A stretch of DNA of 64,000 nt from Clostridia bacterium (lineage in GTDB: Bacteria > Bacillota > Clostridia > Oscillospirales > Acutalibacteraceae), in contig JAFXCT010000037.1 in the NCBI GenBank assembly GCA_017521365.1, positions 1-64,000 on the forward strand. The letters run 5' to 3'. The number at the start of each line of letters is the position of its first letter. Position 1 is the first letter of the stretch. Under the pieces are notes generated by a model. That model saw only the letters and a program-made list of their open reading frames with translations, had not been told where the DNA came from and did no database searches. The translations under genes and the position numbers were made by a program. Of the stretch, positions 1 to 8,711 are shown piece after piece.

Positions 1-1125
<1,125 letters not shown>

Positions 1126-1154
1126 TCACACTTTATTATAAATTATTAAACTAA

Positions 1155-1183
1155 ATTATAACAAGGCGGGGAAAAAATATCAA
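1155..1183 (-). promoter_or_regulatory. sigma-A promoter of guaB
   Basis: On the minus strand TTGATA (1183-1178) is followed after 17 bases by TATAAT (1160-1155). This places the transcription start roughly 30 bases before the guaB ATG. I saw no purine-type riboswitch in the short leader. Confidence 0.7.
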
Positions 1184-1248
1184 TATATTATTAGTAAAAA
1201 AACTATAGAAAAATATTCCGGTTTATGCCCTCGGATTTGTTGAAAAAA

Positions 1249-1839
1249 TCAATAATAGCGGTGGAGTGCAACTACCTTGCCGAGAATTGCAACCTCATCT
1301 ACGATAATCGGCTCGTATGCATCGTTTTCGGGCTGAAGCCTGAAGTGGCCGTTTTCCTTGTAGAAGGTTTTGACCGTTGCCTCGTCGCCGACAAGTGCAA
1401 CAATAATTTCACCGTTGCGTGCAACCGGCGTTCTTTCGACAACTACGAGGTCGCCGTCGTGAATACCGGCGTTCAGCATACTTTCACCGCGTACACGAAG
1501 CGCAAAAAGCGACTTGTCCTTGGAGGCAAAGCCTGCGTAGGGGAGATAGCCCTCAATCTGTTCAACGGCAAGTATGGGTGCGCCTGCGGTAACCGTACCG
1601 AGAATGGGCACCTGCTTGATGTTGGAAAGGTCCTCCTGACCGACAATGCGGATTGAACGCTTGAGAAGCGGGTCACGGGAAATAAAGCCCTCGTTTTCAA
1701 GTGCATCAAGCGAAGCCTGAACGGACGAGGTGGATTTGAGACCTACGTGTGCACCTATTTCCCTGATTGAGGGGGGAACGCCGTCCTGAAGGCGCTCAAG
1801 TAAAAAGTTGTATATTTTTTGCTGAGTTTCGTTTAACAT
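1249..1839 (-). CDS. lexA: LexA SOS repressor
   Basis: Represses SOS genes; RecA filaments trigger its self-cleavage. The protein has 196 residues, normal for Gram-positive LexA. The N-terminal winged helix-turn-helix contains PSIREIGAHVGLKS, followed by the S24 peptidase domain with cleavage site Ala85-Gly86 (TVTAGAP), nucleophile Ser120 (GESM) and general base Lys157 (ATVKTF). I chose the ATG at 1839 because AGGAGG lies eight bases upstream; an upstream in-frame ATG at 1869 has no such site. Two LexA-box-like palindromes flank its promoter, implying autorepression. All catalytic residues are present. Confidence 0.97.
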   Translation of the reverse strand: MLNETQQKIYNFLLERLQDGVPPSIREIGAHVGLKSTSSVQASLDALENEGFISRDPLLKRSIRIVGQEDLSNIKQVPILGTVTAGAPILAVEQIEGYLPYAGFASKDKSLFALRVRGESMLNAGIHDGDLVVVERTPVARNGEIIVALVGDEATVKTFYKENGHFRLQPENDAYEPIIVDEVAILGKVVALHRYY

Positions 1840-1890
1840 AACTACATCCTCCTGAAGATGTTTAAACACCCGATTTTTAGCTTGAACAGC

Positions 1891-1953
1891 AGTACATATG
1901 TTCTGCTGAAACGATTATAGCACATCTTTTTACAAAAAGCAAACATTTGTTTG
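1891..1953 (-). promoter_or_regulatory. lexA promoter with two LexA-box-like operators
   Basis: On the minus strand TTGCTT (1942-1937) and TATAAT (1919-1914) are 17 bases apart. One palindrome, CAAACATTTGTTTG at 1940-1953, touches the -35. The second, at 1891-1904, reads AGAACATATGTACT and falls at the expected transcription start. Both resemble the Gram-positive LexA box CGAAC-N4-GTTCG; the second has one mismatch in its GAAC-N4-GTTC core. This is the classic arrangement for autoregulation. The operator assignment is inference from the motif. Confidence 0.75.
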
Positions 1954-2070
1954 TAAAAAAATAAAAAATTTTTCAAAAGTGCTGTTGCTGTAAAAAAACA
2001 AATAAAAAACACATTATGTTTACAGTTTGTTCATTGCGCACGCAAACAAGCCTGTTATTATAATCTTGCA

Positions 2071-2161
2071 CCCGGAAAATGAGCCGCAACATTTTCCGAG
2101 GCGCTTTTACCCCCTCAAATTTGTGAAAAAGACATTCTGTGTTATGCAGGGTGTCTTTTTC
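2071..2161 (+). ncRNA. Candidate small RNA or attenuated leader
   Basis: TATAAT at 2059-2064, with a weak TTGCGC 19 bases upstream at 2034-2039, would start a transcript near 2071. It would contain a perfect 9-bp hairpin (CGGAAAATG at 2073-2081 with CATTTTCCG at 2090-2098), a linker and a perfect 10-bp terminator-like hairpin (2125-2161), about 90 nt with no ORF. I do not recognise the family. It could instead be an attenuated leader of the peptidase gene at 2233. Confidence 0.3.
2125..2161 (+). terminator. Perfect 10-bp hairpin, terminator-like
   Basis: GAAAAAGACA (2125-2134) pairs exactly with TGTCTTTTTC (2152-2161). The T-run lies mostly inside the 3' arm and continues as CATTTTC, so termination strength is uncertain. 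It sits 70 bases before the M23 peptidase gene. Confidence 0.55.
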
Positions 2162-2232
2162 ATTTTCTAGTCAGAGCTGTCTGTATATTTTTTCGCTTTC
2201 TTTCCAATAATAGCGGTACGGAGGGATAAATT

Positions 2233-2928
2233 ATGGATTTTGAATTCAAGAAAACAAGCAAAAATACATTGGGCAGGCTCGGACTTTATACGCTTTTGCT
2301 GCTGTGCATAACGGCGCTCGGAATCGGCTCCTATGCCGCAATGAAAAGGTCGCTTAACGTGCCCGAAACGTCTACGACGGTTGACTGGGACAATCAGGGC
2401 GGTACCCTTGAGGCGGATAAGCCCGAAAAGGAAATTACCGTGACACAGACTACAACCTTACCCTTTACAACCGAGCAGTCCACAACCGCAAAGCCGGAAG
2501 AAAATCTGCCGTTTACGGGTAAATTCACCCTGCCGCTGGGTACGGATATTTTAAAGGATTATTCACACGGCGAAATGGTCAGCTCCAAAACGATGGGCGA
2601 TTGGCGTGTCCACGGCGGCATTGATTTTACGGGCTCGGAAAATTCGCAGGTGCTTGCAATTCAGAGCGGCACGGTAAAGGCCGTTTATACGGATGAAATG
2701 TGGGGCACCGTGGTTGAAATTGACCACGGCAACACGATGATTGCAAAATATTGCGGATTAAAAGAGGGCACAACCCCGAAAAAGGGCGCAACGGTTAAAA
2801 ACGGTCAGGAGATAGGTGAGCTTGCCGCAATTCCCGTTGAGGAAGCGGACGGACTTCATCTCCACCTTGAAATCACCGTAAACGGCAGTACGGTTGACCC
2901 CCTTGCGGCAATGAACAGAGCGGAATAA
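2233..2928 (+). CDS. Membrane-anchored M23 (LytM) peptidase, SpoIIQ-like
   Basis: A 231-residue protein: short cytoplasmic N-terminus, one membrane helix (about residues 17-36), a Thr-rich linker, then an extracytoplasmic M23 domain (about 95-225). The zinc residues of an active peptidase are present: HGGID with His127 and Asp131, and HLHLE with His209 and His211. Size and topology match SpoIIQ, which links mother cell and forespore; clostridial SpoIIQ keeps the zinc site whereas the Bacillus protein does not. The start follows GGAGGG. A generic LytM cell-wall endopeptidase is the alternative, and neighbours do not decide between them. Confidence 0.75.
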   Translation: MDFEFKKTSKNTLGRLGLYTLLLLCITALGIGSYAAMKRSLNVPETSTTVDWDNQGGTLEADKPEKEITVTQTTTLPFTTEQSTTAKPEENLPFTGKFTLPLGTDILKDYSHGEMVSSKTMGDWRVHGGIDFTGSENSQVLAIQSGTVKAVYTDEMWGTVVEIDHGNTMIAKYCGLKEGTTPKKGATVKNGQEIGELAAIPVEEADGLHLHLEITVNGSTVDPLAAMNRAE

Positions 2929-2944
2929 ATTAGAGTTTGTCGAT

Positions 2945-3240
2945 TTCTTTATCAATATAAATTTGGTTATCGACCGTAGGGGACGGCGTCCTCGACGTCC
3001 CATTGTAAAATATTATATCAATTTTACGGCGAGCTGTAGGGAACGCTCTTGAGCGTTCCGCAAGGTTTCATATAACTTTACGGCAGGAGCAAGCCCCTGC
3101 CCTACGTTATCAAATTATATTGATATACCGGTAAACCTTTTGGGTCGTCGAGGACGCCGACCCCTACAAAATGTCCTTTGTCAGGTTTGTTCTGATTTGA
3201 CAGACGACCAAAGGTCGCCCCTACAAACTGTAATTTGCCC
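2945..3240. repeat. Cluster of short palindromic CCCTAC-ended repeats
   Basis: This 356-bp gap has no gene. It holds at least five short inverted units: GGGGACGGCGTCC with GACGTCCC near 2978-3002; GGGAACGCTC with GAGCGTTCC near 3037-3060; GGCAGG with CCTGCC near 3082-3103; GGGTCGTCGAGGACG with CCGACCC near 3141-3166; and GACGACC with GGTCGCC near 3202-3220. Most begin or end in GTAGGG/CCCTAC. The last ends in ACAAACTGTAATTT (3223-3236), whose reverse complement recurs at 15622, with a near copy at 49873. I read them as dispersed intergenic palindromes of the kind seen in Clostridia. Confidence 0.7.
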
Positions 3241-3244
3241 ATCA

Positions 3245-3273
3245 AAAAATGCACGGATTTTCCGTGCATTTTT
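3245..3273. terminator. Bidirectional terminator downstream of the GH3 gene
   Basis: AAAAATGCACGGA (3245-3257) pairs perfectly with TCCGTGCATTTTT (3261-3273). Flanking A and T runs let it work in both directions. It lies 11 bases past the GH3 stop. Confidence 0.85.
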
Positions 3274-3284
3274 TATGTGTATTT

Positions 3285-5660
3285 TTATGCGAGTTTAAGG
3301 AACATACCGAGAATTCTGCTCACGCAGAGCTCAAGCTGTGCACGTGAAAGTTCGCCCTTGTCGTAGGCTGCCTTGAGGTCTTCCGGGTAGCCGCAGTGCA
3401 TTTTCAGGTCGTTGCCTGCCCACACTTCCTTAACGGGGTCGTTCTTTACGCCCCAGTCTGTAACCACCATACCCTTGTAGCCCCACTCGTTGCGGAGTAT
3501 TCCCGTGAGAAGCTCCCAGCTTTCCGAGGTGTGCTGACCGTTGATAAGGTTGTACGAGGACATAACCGTGTACGGGTCGGATTCTTTTACCGCAATCTCA
3601 AAGCCCTTGAGGTAGATTTCTCTGAGTGCTCTTTCCGAAAGCCTTGAATCGCTTGCGAAGCGGTTTGCCTCCTTGTTGTTGCAGGCAAAGTGCTTCATTG
3701 AAACAGCAACCCTGTTGGACTGAACGCCCCTGATATCTGCCGCAGCACATTTACCTGCTACAAGCGGGTCTTCGGAGTAATACTCAAAGTTTCTGCCGCA
3801 AAGCGGGTCACGGTGAATGTTGAGAGCAGGTGCAAGCCAGATACCCATATTGTTTTCTTTAAGCTCCGCACCGCCTGCCTTACCAACCTCATAGATAATA
3901 TCCGTGTTCCACGTGCAGGCAAGAAGCGTTGCACACGGCCAAGCCGTTGTGGGAATACCCGTGCAGGGCTCAATTCGGATTCCTGCAGGGCCGTCAGCCG
4001 TGGGCACTGCGGGTACGCCCAGACGCTTTATCGGTCCGAAGCAGCCCGTATTTGCCACACCCGTGGGCGGCTGACCGCCGACGAAATCCATCAGTTCTTC
4101 AAGGGTGAGCTGTGCCACAAATTCGTCAAGTGTTATTTCTTCGCCGACCTTGTCAAACATTACGGGCGTTTCGGGCGCAACAGCTCCCGTCGGCTCAACC
4201 TCGCCGTAGTAATAGCTTTCTTCGCCCGTGAGAAGTGCCTCAAAGCTGCCGTCGGAAAGCATACGCTTTTCGAGCTTGAAGGGCTTACACCACTGCGTGA
4301 GCTGTTCAACAACGGTGTCTTGCGTTACTTCGTATTCAAACTCAAGCTTTTCGGCTTCTCTTACGTTCTTGCCGAGATAGAAGCGGTAGCTGCCCTTTTC
4401 GAGCACGTAGGCTGATTTTCGGATTTTACCCAGGTCGTCAAAGCTTGCCATAAAGCCTACGTCAAAGGTAAGCGCAATTGTTTCGGCTTCGCCGGGTGCA
4501 AGCAGTTTCGTTTTTGCGTAAGCTGCAAGCTCTCTTGAGGGCTTACCCAGCTTACCCTGAGGCGCAGAGTAGTAAAGCTGTACAACCTCTTTGCCCGAAA
4601 CATTGCCGATATTTGTAACAGTTACGGCGGCTGTGATTTTGCCGTCAGCCTCGCCGCAGAGCTTACCCGTCAGCGAAAAGTTGGTATAAGAAAGACCGAA
4701 GCCGAAGGGGTAGCGCACCTTTTCTTTTGCACCGGGGATTGTTTCAAAGTAACGGTAGCCGACGTAAATATCGTCGGAATAGTCAACGTGGTCAAAGCAT
4801 TCCCAGAAATCGTCCTTGCAGGGGTAGGCATCGTATGACTTTGCAACCGTGTCTGCCATTCTGCCCGAGGGATTCACGTCGCCGCAGAGAATGTCGGCAA
4901 TTGCGCTGCCGCCCTCCATACCGCCCTGCCAGGCGAAAACAACACCCTCTACGCTTTCGTTTTCCGCAAAGTATTCGCAGTCGACTACCGCACCCGAATT
5001 TATAACAATAATAACCTTTTTAAACAGCTTGCCTGCCGTGTCAATAAGGTTCTTTTCAAGGTCAGAAAGGTAGTAGTCATCACCCTGCGGTCTGCGGTCA
5101 ACACCCTCTGCCGAAAAACGGCTGATTGTTATAACTGCGGTGTCGGCATTATCTGCGGCTGCTTTGATTACATCGTAGGGCACTTCTGCTTCTTTTACGT
5201 GCATTGCTGCAAAGGTGTCGTAGGTCATATCGTCACGCTCTGTGCAGAAATCCATATTGTTGACGATATCCCAGCGTGCGTTAATCTGCTCCTGCGTGAG
5301 TACGTTAACGCTTTCTCTTTCAACGTATTCTCTGTAGAATTCAACAAGAGGCTTGTAAACCCGGACCTTGCCCTGTTCTTCCTTTTCGTTGAAGCCGTCG
5401 GCAATGTTGCAGATATACGGGCAGTGCACATCGCCGCTTCCGCCGCCGCCCTTTATGTATTCAATAGTTGCCTTGCCGAAAAGGGCAACTCTTTCGCCTT
5501 TTTTTAGCGGAAGAGCGCTGCCTTCGTTTTTGAGCAGAACAATACCCTCTGTTGCCGCCTCACGGGAAAGGCTGACGTGCTTTAACGAAGCCGTAACGCA
5601 GCGTCCGTCCTCACCCAGCGGAATACAGGGCTGATATTTAAATCTTGCAAATTTATCCAT
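3285..5660 (-). CDS. GH3 beta-glucosidase, domain-permuted type
   Basis: A family 3 glycoside hydrolase of 791 residues without a signal peptide, so likely intracellular and acting on imported beta-glucosides or related oligosaccharides. Domain order is reversed compared with most GH3: the alpha/beta/alpha domain comes first (REAATEGIVLLKNEG near residues 33-47; GGMEGGSAIADIL near 245), then a fibronectin-III-like region (around 330-430), and last the TIM barrel (from about 500) with KHFACNN and nucleophile Asp735 in VVTDWG. This order is known for Ruminococcus albus and Butyrivibrio beta-glucosidases. I prefer the ATG at 5660 (AGAAGGG upstream) to a longer form from 5717. Divergent from the galactosidase operon. 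Confidence 0.92.
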   Translation of the reverse strand: MDKFARFKYQPCIPLGEDGRCVTASLKHVSLSREAATEGIVLLKNEGSALPLKKGERVALFGKATIEYIKGGGGSGDVHCPYICNIADGFNEKEEQGKVRVYKPLVEFYREYVERESVNVLTQEQINARWDIVNNMDFCTERDDMTYDTFAAMHVKEAEVPYDVIKAAADNADTAVITISRFSAEGVDRRPQGDDYYLSDLEKNLIDTAGKLFKKVIIVINSGAVVDCEYFAENESVEGVVFAWQGGMEGGSAIADILCGDVNPSGRMADTVAKSYDAYPCKDDFWECFDHVDYSDDIYVGYRYFETIPGAKEKVRYPFGFGLSYTNFSLTGKLCGEADGKITAAVTVTNIGNVSGKEVVQLYYSAPQGKLGKPSRELAAYAKTKLLAPGEAETIALTFDVGFMASFDDLGKIRKSAYVLEKGSYRFYLGKNVREAEKLEFEYEVTQDTVVEQLTQWCKPFKLEKRMLSDGSFEALLTGEESYYYGEVEPTGAVAPETPVMFDKVGEEITLDEFVAQLTLEELMDFVGGQPPTGVANTGCFGPIKRLGVPAVPTADGPAGIRIEPCTGIPTTAWPCATLLACTWNTDIIYEVGKAGGAELKENNMGIWLAPALNIHRDPLCGRNFEYYSEDPLVAGKCAAADIRGVQSNRVAVSMKHFACNNKEANRFASDSRLSERALREIYLKGFEIAVKESDPYTVMSSYNLINGQHTSESWELLTGILRNEWGYKGMVVTDWGVKNDPVKEVWAGNDLKMHCGYPEDLKAAYDKGELSRAQLELCVSRILGMFLKLA

Positions 5661-5688
5661 AACTGTTTCCCTTCTTTCATTTGTAAAC

Positions 5689-5717
5689 ATTTTATAACAA
5701 ATATCCCATATCTGCAA
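5689..5717 (-). promoter_or_regulatory. Promoter of the GH3 gene
   Basis: Minus-strand TTGCAG (5717-5712), 17 bases, TAAAAT (5694-5689). It lies back-to-back with the plus-strand promoter at 5725-5753, so one regulator could control both units. I saw no clear operator palindrome. Confidence 0.6.
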
Positions 5718-5724
5718 GTAATTA

Positions 5725-5753
5725 TTGAAATATACTAAAACTTTTTATATAAT
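5725..5753 (+). promoter_or_regulatory. Promoter of the MFS/FAD/phosphoesterase/GH36 operon
   Basis: TTGAAA (5725-5730), 17-base spacer, TATAAT (5748-5753), 30 bases before the MFS start. A strong match to the housekeeping sigma consensus. Confidence 0.75.
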
Positions 5754-5783
5754 AGAAAATGAATAATTATACGGGGTGGTCAA

Positions 5784-7226
5784 ATGGCTGGTTCAAAGCT
5801 CGAAAAAAAGCGCCTGCGGCGTGAAAGAGAAATTGCAAAATGGCAGCGTGAAAAGTTAAGACCAAAGGGCAAAACGTACCTTATATATATGGTCTTCATA
5901 ATCTGCCTTGTTTACATAACGGATGAGGTTGCCTCGCAGATAGGCACGCTTATGAAAACGGAAATAGCAAACGACCTGTTTGCAAAATACGGCGAAAGCT
6001 CTGTCGGTCTGCTTGATATCGTCACGATGCTTGTCGTGCCCTTTCAGGCGCTTGCAATTGTCTATAAGCCGCTTGCGGACCGCTTCGGCAGAAAAGTGTT
6101 CCTTATTATCAATACCTTCGGTATGAGCCTTTCAATGCTGCTCATTTTCCTTTCCGACAGCATTATTGTTTACGTGCTCGGTGCGTGTATAGTTCAGTTC
6201 TTTATTCCACACGATATGCAGGTTGTCTACATAATGGAAACGGCTCCGTCAAAGCACAGGGCAAGGATTTATTCGGCAATAAAATTCTTTGCAAATATGG
6301 GTGTAATGCTCATTCCTTTGCTTCGCAGGCTTCTTATGCACAGCGCCTCCGAATGGCGTAACGTGTATCTCATTCCCGCCGTTGTCGGCCTCGTTACCTG
6401 CGGCGTTGCGCTTTTCTTCGCCCGTGAAACGGATGCGTTTATTGACTCAAGGCTTAAATATCTGAGAATGACGGACGAGGAGCGTGCCCTCGATAAGCGG
6501 AATAAAAACACCGAAAACGCTCAGGGCGGTGTTATTCCCGCACTTAAATTTGCCTTTAAGCATAGGCAGCTTCGCTGGCTTTATATTGTAGGCGCAATAG
6601 CAAATGTCGGCTTCATTACAACAATTAACTATCAGGTTATTCTTTCCTACGGCTATGCGCAGAGCTATATTGATGCCGGCACGTATTCATCTTTTACTGA
6701 CGAACTGATGAACGTTGTGAGCATAGGCCCCGTTACAACGGCGCTGTTTATGTTCCCCGTAGGAAGTGCCGTTGCACAGGTCATAATGGGCTTTATTTCC
6801 GACTCAAGGGGCAGAAAGACCGCCGCTATCGTTACCTGCTTCAACTGCCTGCTTGCCTTTATCGGCTTTAGTGTGGGTGCCAAGCTTGCGTGGCCGCCTT
6901 ACCTCGTCGGCTTCCTTTGCGGTGCCTGCGTAGGCAGCTATTATTCCACCAACGATGTCATAATTATGATGATAGGCGAGTCTGCACCGACCAACCTGCG
7001 CTCGTCAATTATGTCGGCAGAATTTGTTGTTGTTGCCGCAGGCGTTGTAGTTTCCTACGGCGTCAGCCTGCCTCTCATAACATTGCTCGGCAACAGCTTT
7101 ATGGGTGTTGTTGCTTTTGCCCTCACCGTGCCCGGTTTTGTCGGCGCACTTATCACAATGGCGGCAAAAACACACGACACAAAGGGTATAGACCTCGACA
7201 CCGTAACCGGTGCTGAATGGGATTAA
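5784..7226 (+). CDS. Major facilitator superfamily transporter
   Basis: A 480-residue membrane protein with about 12 predicted helices. It starts with an unusually long, very basic cytoplasmic tail (about 28 residues rich in Lys and Arg). The two MFS signature loops are visible: DRFGRK near residue 97 and SDSRGRK near 345; the segment between helices 6 and 7 is also charged. Substrate cannot be told from sequence; being first in an operon ending with an alpha-galactosidase, uptake of a sugar, glycoside or related small molecule is plausible. Start ATG 5784 follows GGGGTGG. Confidence 0.85.
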   Translation: MAGSKLEKKRLRREREIAKWQREKLRPKGKTYLIYMVFIICLVYITDEVASQIGTLMKTEIANDLFAKYGESSVGLLDIVTMLVVPFQALAIVYKPLADRFGRKVFLIINTFGMSLSMLLIFLSDSIIVYVLGACIVQFFIPHDMQVVYIMETAPSKHRARIYSAIKFFANMGVMLIPLLRRLLMHSASEWRNVYLIPAVVGLVTCGVALFFARETDAFIDSRLKYLRMTDEERALDKRNKNTENAQGGVIPALKFAFKHRQLRWLYIVGAIANVGFITTINYQVILSYGYAQSYIDAGTYSSFTDELMNVVSIGPVTTALFMFPVGSAVAQVIMGFISDSRGRKTAAIVTCFNCLLAFIGFSVGAKLAWPPYLVGFLCGACVGSYYSTNDVIIMMIGESAPTNLRSSIMSAEFVVVAAGVVVSYGVSLPLITLLGNSFMGVVAFALTVPGFVGALITMAAKTHDTKGIDLDTVTGAEWD

Positions 7227-7301
7227 TTTGATGACAGCTTTGTAAAGCTGTACAACTTGACAAAACAAAAGATCTGACATAAAAAGGGAGAAAAAACAGC
7301 T

Positions 7302-8702
7302 ATGAAAAAATACGACGTACTTATTATCGGTGCTTCAACAACAGGCTGCTGGTTTGCGCAGAGAATGGCTGCAAACGGCTTCAGAACACTGGTTATCGAG
7401 AAGGAACTGCCTGACGATGTTTCACGCTCCTACGATATTTTCCATATGGGTCAGGGCGAAATGGAGCAGTTCGGGCTTGAAGTGCCCGAAGAGGGTGACT
7501 CTGTAAGGGAGTTCCGCTTTACAGGCTCGCCGATGATATCTCCCTACGGAGAATACCGTAAGTATGCGGGAAATCTGCCGGTAATCGGTCTGCACAAGCA
7601 CGATTACATTATGAAAATGGCTGAAAAGGCAAAAAAGAGCGGCGCAAGAATTCTTTACGGTGCAAAATTCACCAAGCTTCTCTACGATGAGAAGGGCAGG
7701 GTAATCGGCTGCGAATACGAAACGTCGGAAGGTACACAGCAGGCGTATGCAAGAATAGTTTCCGATTGCTCGGGTATCCCTTCAGTTGCAAGAACAACTC
7801 TTCCCGATACCTCTGCGGTTGAAAATTTCAAGCTCACGCCTATCGATATTTTTTATGTTGTTCTCTACTATGTCGAATACCTCGACAAATCAATAAATCC
7901 CCGTGACCTTGACGGCTTCTTTATGCAGTACAAATCCTGGTCTGCACCGGCAGGTGAGGGGTACGACGCAATTCTCGGTATCGGCGGCAGCTATTCATAC
8001 GCCTATTCCGAGGAGGTTTTCAACACGCAGTTTATGAAGAACGTTACCTTCCCCGAATTCAAGGTTAAAAAGGTTGAAAAGGGTATGACACCCTGGCACC
8101 GTTCGGTTTATTCTTTTGTTGACGACGGCTTTATCGCTATGGGCGATGCCGCCTGCCTTACCAAGCCCACCTGCGGTGAGGGCTGTACGTCCTCGCTTGT
8201 GCAGGGCGAAATTGCCGTTGAGGTTATTTCACAGCTTCTCAAATACAGCGATTTCCTGACTAAAGAAAAGCTGTGGAGCATTAACTCCCGTTATATGAAG
8301 GTGCAGGGCAAGGACTTTGATTCTATGCGTCCGCTGCTTATGGGTCTTGTTTCAATGAATTTTGATGAGGCGGAGTACCTTTTTGCAAACGACGTTATTT
8401 TCAGCGATAAAATTCTCGGCGGTATGGACGACGGCCTCGTAATCGGTGCAAACGACGTTGCCGATATGGTCAAGGGCATCACCAAGGGCATAGCAAAGAA
8501 AAAGTTCCGTGCCGAAACGCTGGGCAAAATTGTCAAGGGTCTTGTGAATATGATTAGGGTCGGCACGCTTTACGATGCTTACCCCGAAACACCCGACGGC
8601 TTTGAGGAGTGGAAGGCAAAAGCAGATAAGCTCTGGGAAGAAATCGGCACGCTTGCCAATACCTGCGACCCTGAAATCAAAGAAAAGCTCGGAATAGAAT
8701 AA
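7302..8702 (+). CDS. FAD-dependent oxidoreductase, geranylgeranyl-reductase-like
   Basis: A 466-residue flavoprotein. The N-terminal Rossmann motif is IIGASTTG (residues 8-15), with an acidic residue ending strand 2 (VIEKE). The second FAD motif, GDAACLTKPTCGEG, is near residue 280, as in geranylgeranyl reductase and related PHBH-fold enzymes. Substrate unknown. It lies 75 bases after the MFS gene, which suggests that it acts on what the transporter carries. It stops 9 bases before the phosphoesterase. Cys in GEGCTSS where many relatives have another residue is worth noting. Confident of the fold, not of the reaction. Confidence 0.75.
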   Translation: MKKYDVLIIGASTTGCWFAQRMAANGFRTLVIEKELPDDVSRSYDIFHMGQGEMEQFGLEVPEEGDSVREFRFTGSPMISPYGEYRKYAGNLPVIGLHKHDYIMKMAEKAKKSGARILYGAKFTKLLYDEKGRVIGCEYETSEGTQQAYARIVSDCSGIPSVARTTLPDTSAVENFKLTPIDIFYVVLYYVEYLDKSINPRDLDGFFMQYKSWSAPAGEGYDAILGIGGSYSYAYSEEVFNTQFMKNVTFPEFKVKKVEKGMTPWHRSVYSFVDDGFIAMGDAACLTKPTCGEGCTSSLVQGEIAVEVISQLLKYSDFLTKEKLWSINSRYMKVQGKDFDSMRPLLMGLVSMNFDEAEYLFANDVIFSDKILGGMDDGLVIGANDVADMVKGITKGIAKKKFRAETLGKIVKGLVNMIRVGTLYDAYPETPDGFEEWKAKADKLWEEIGTLANTCDPEIKEKLGIE

Positions 8703-8711
8703 GGAAATACT

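Noticed and set aside
2183..2211. Sigma-F promoter (GTATA, 15 bases, TCCAATAAT) before the SpoIIQ-like gene
   Set aside because: Spacing fits, but the key GG of the -10 is missing; too weak to list as a feature.
2929..3240. CRISPR array
   Set aside because: The repeats are palindromes of different sequence and uneven spacing, with no constant repeat-spacer unit and no cas genes.
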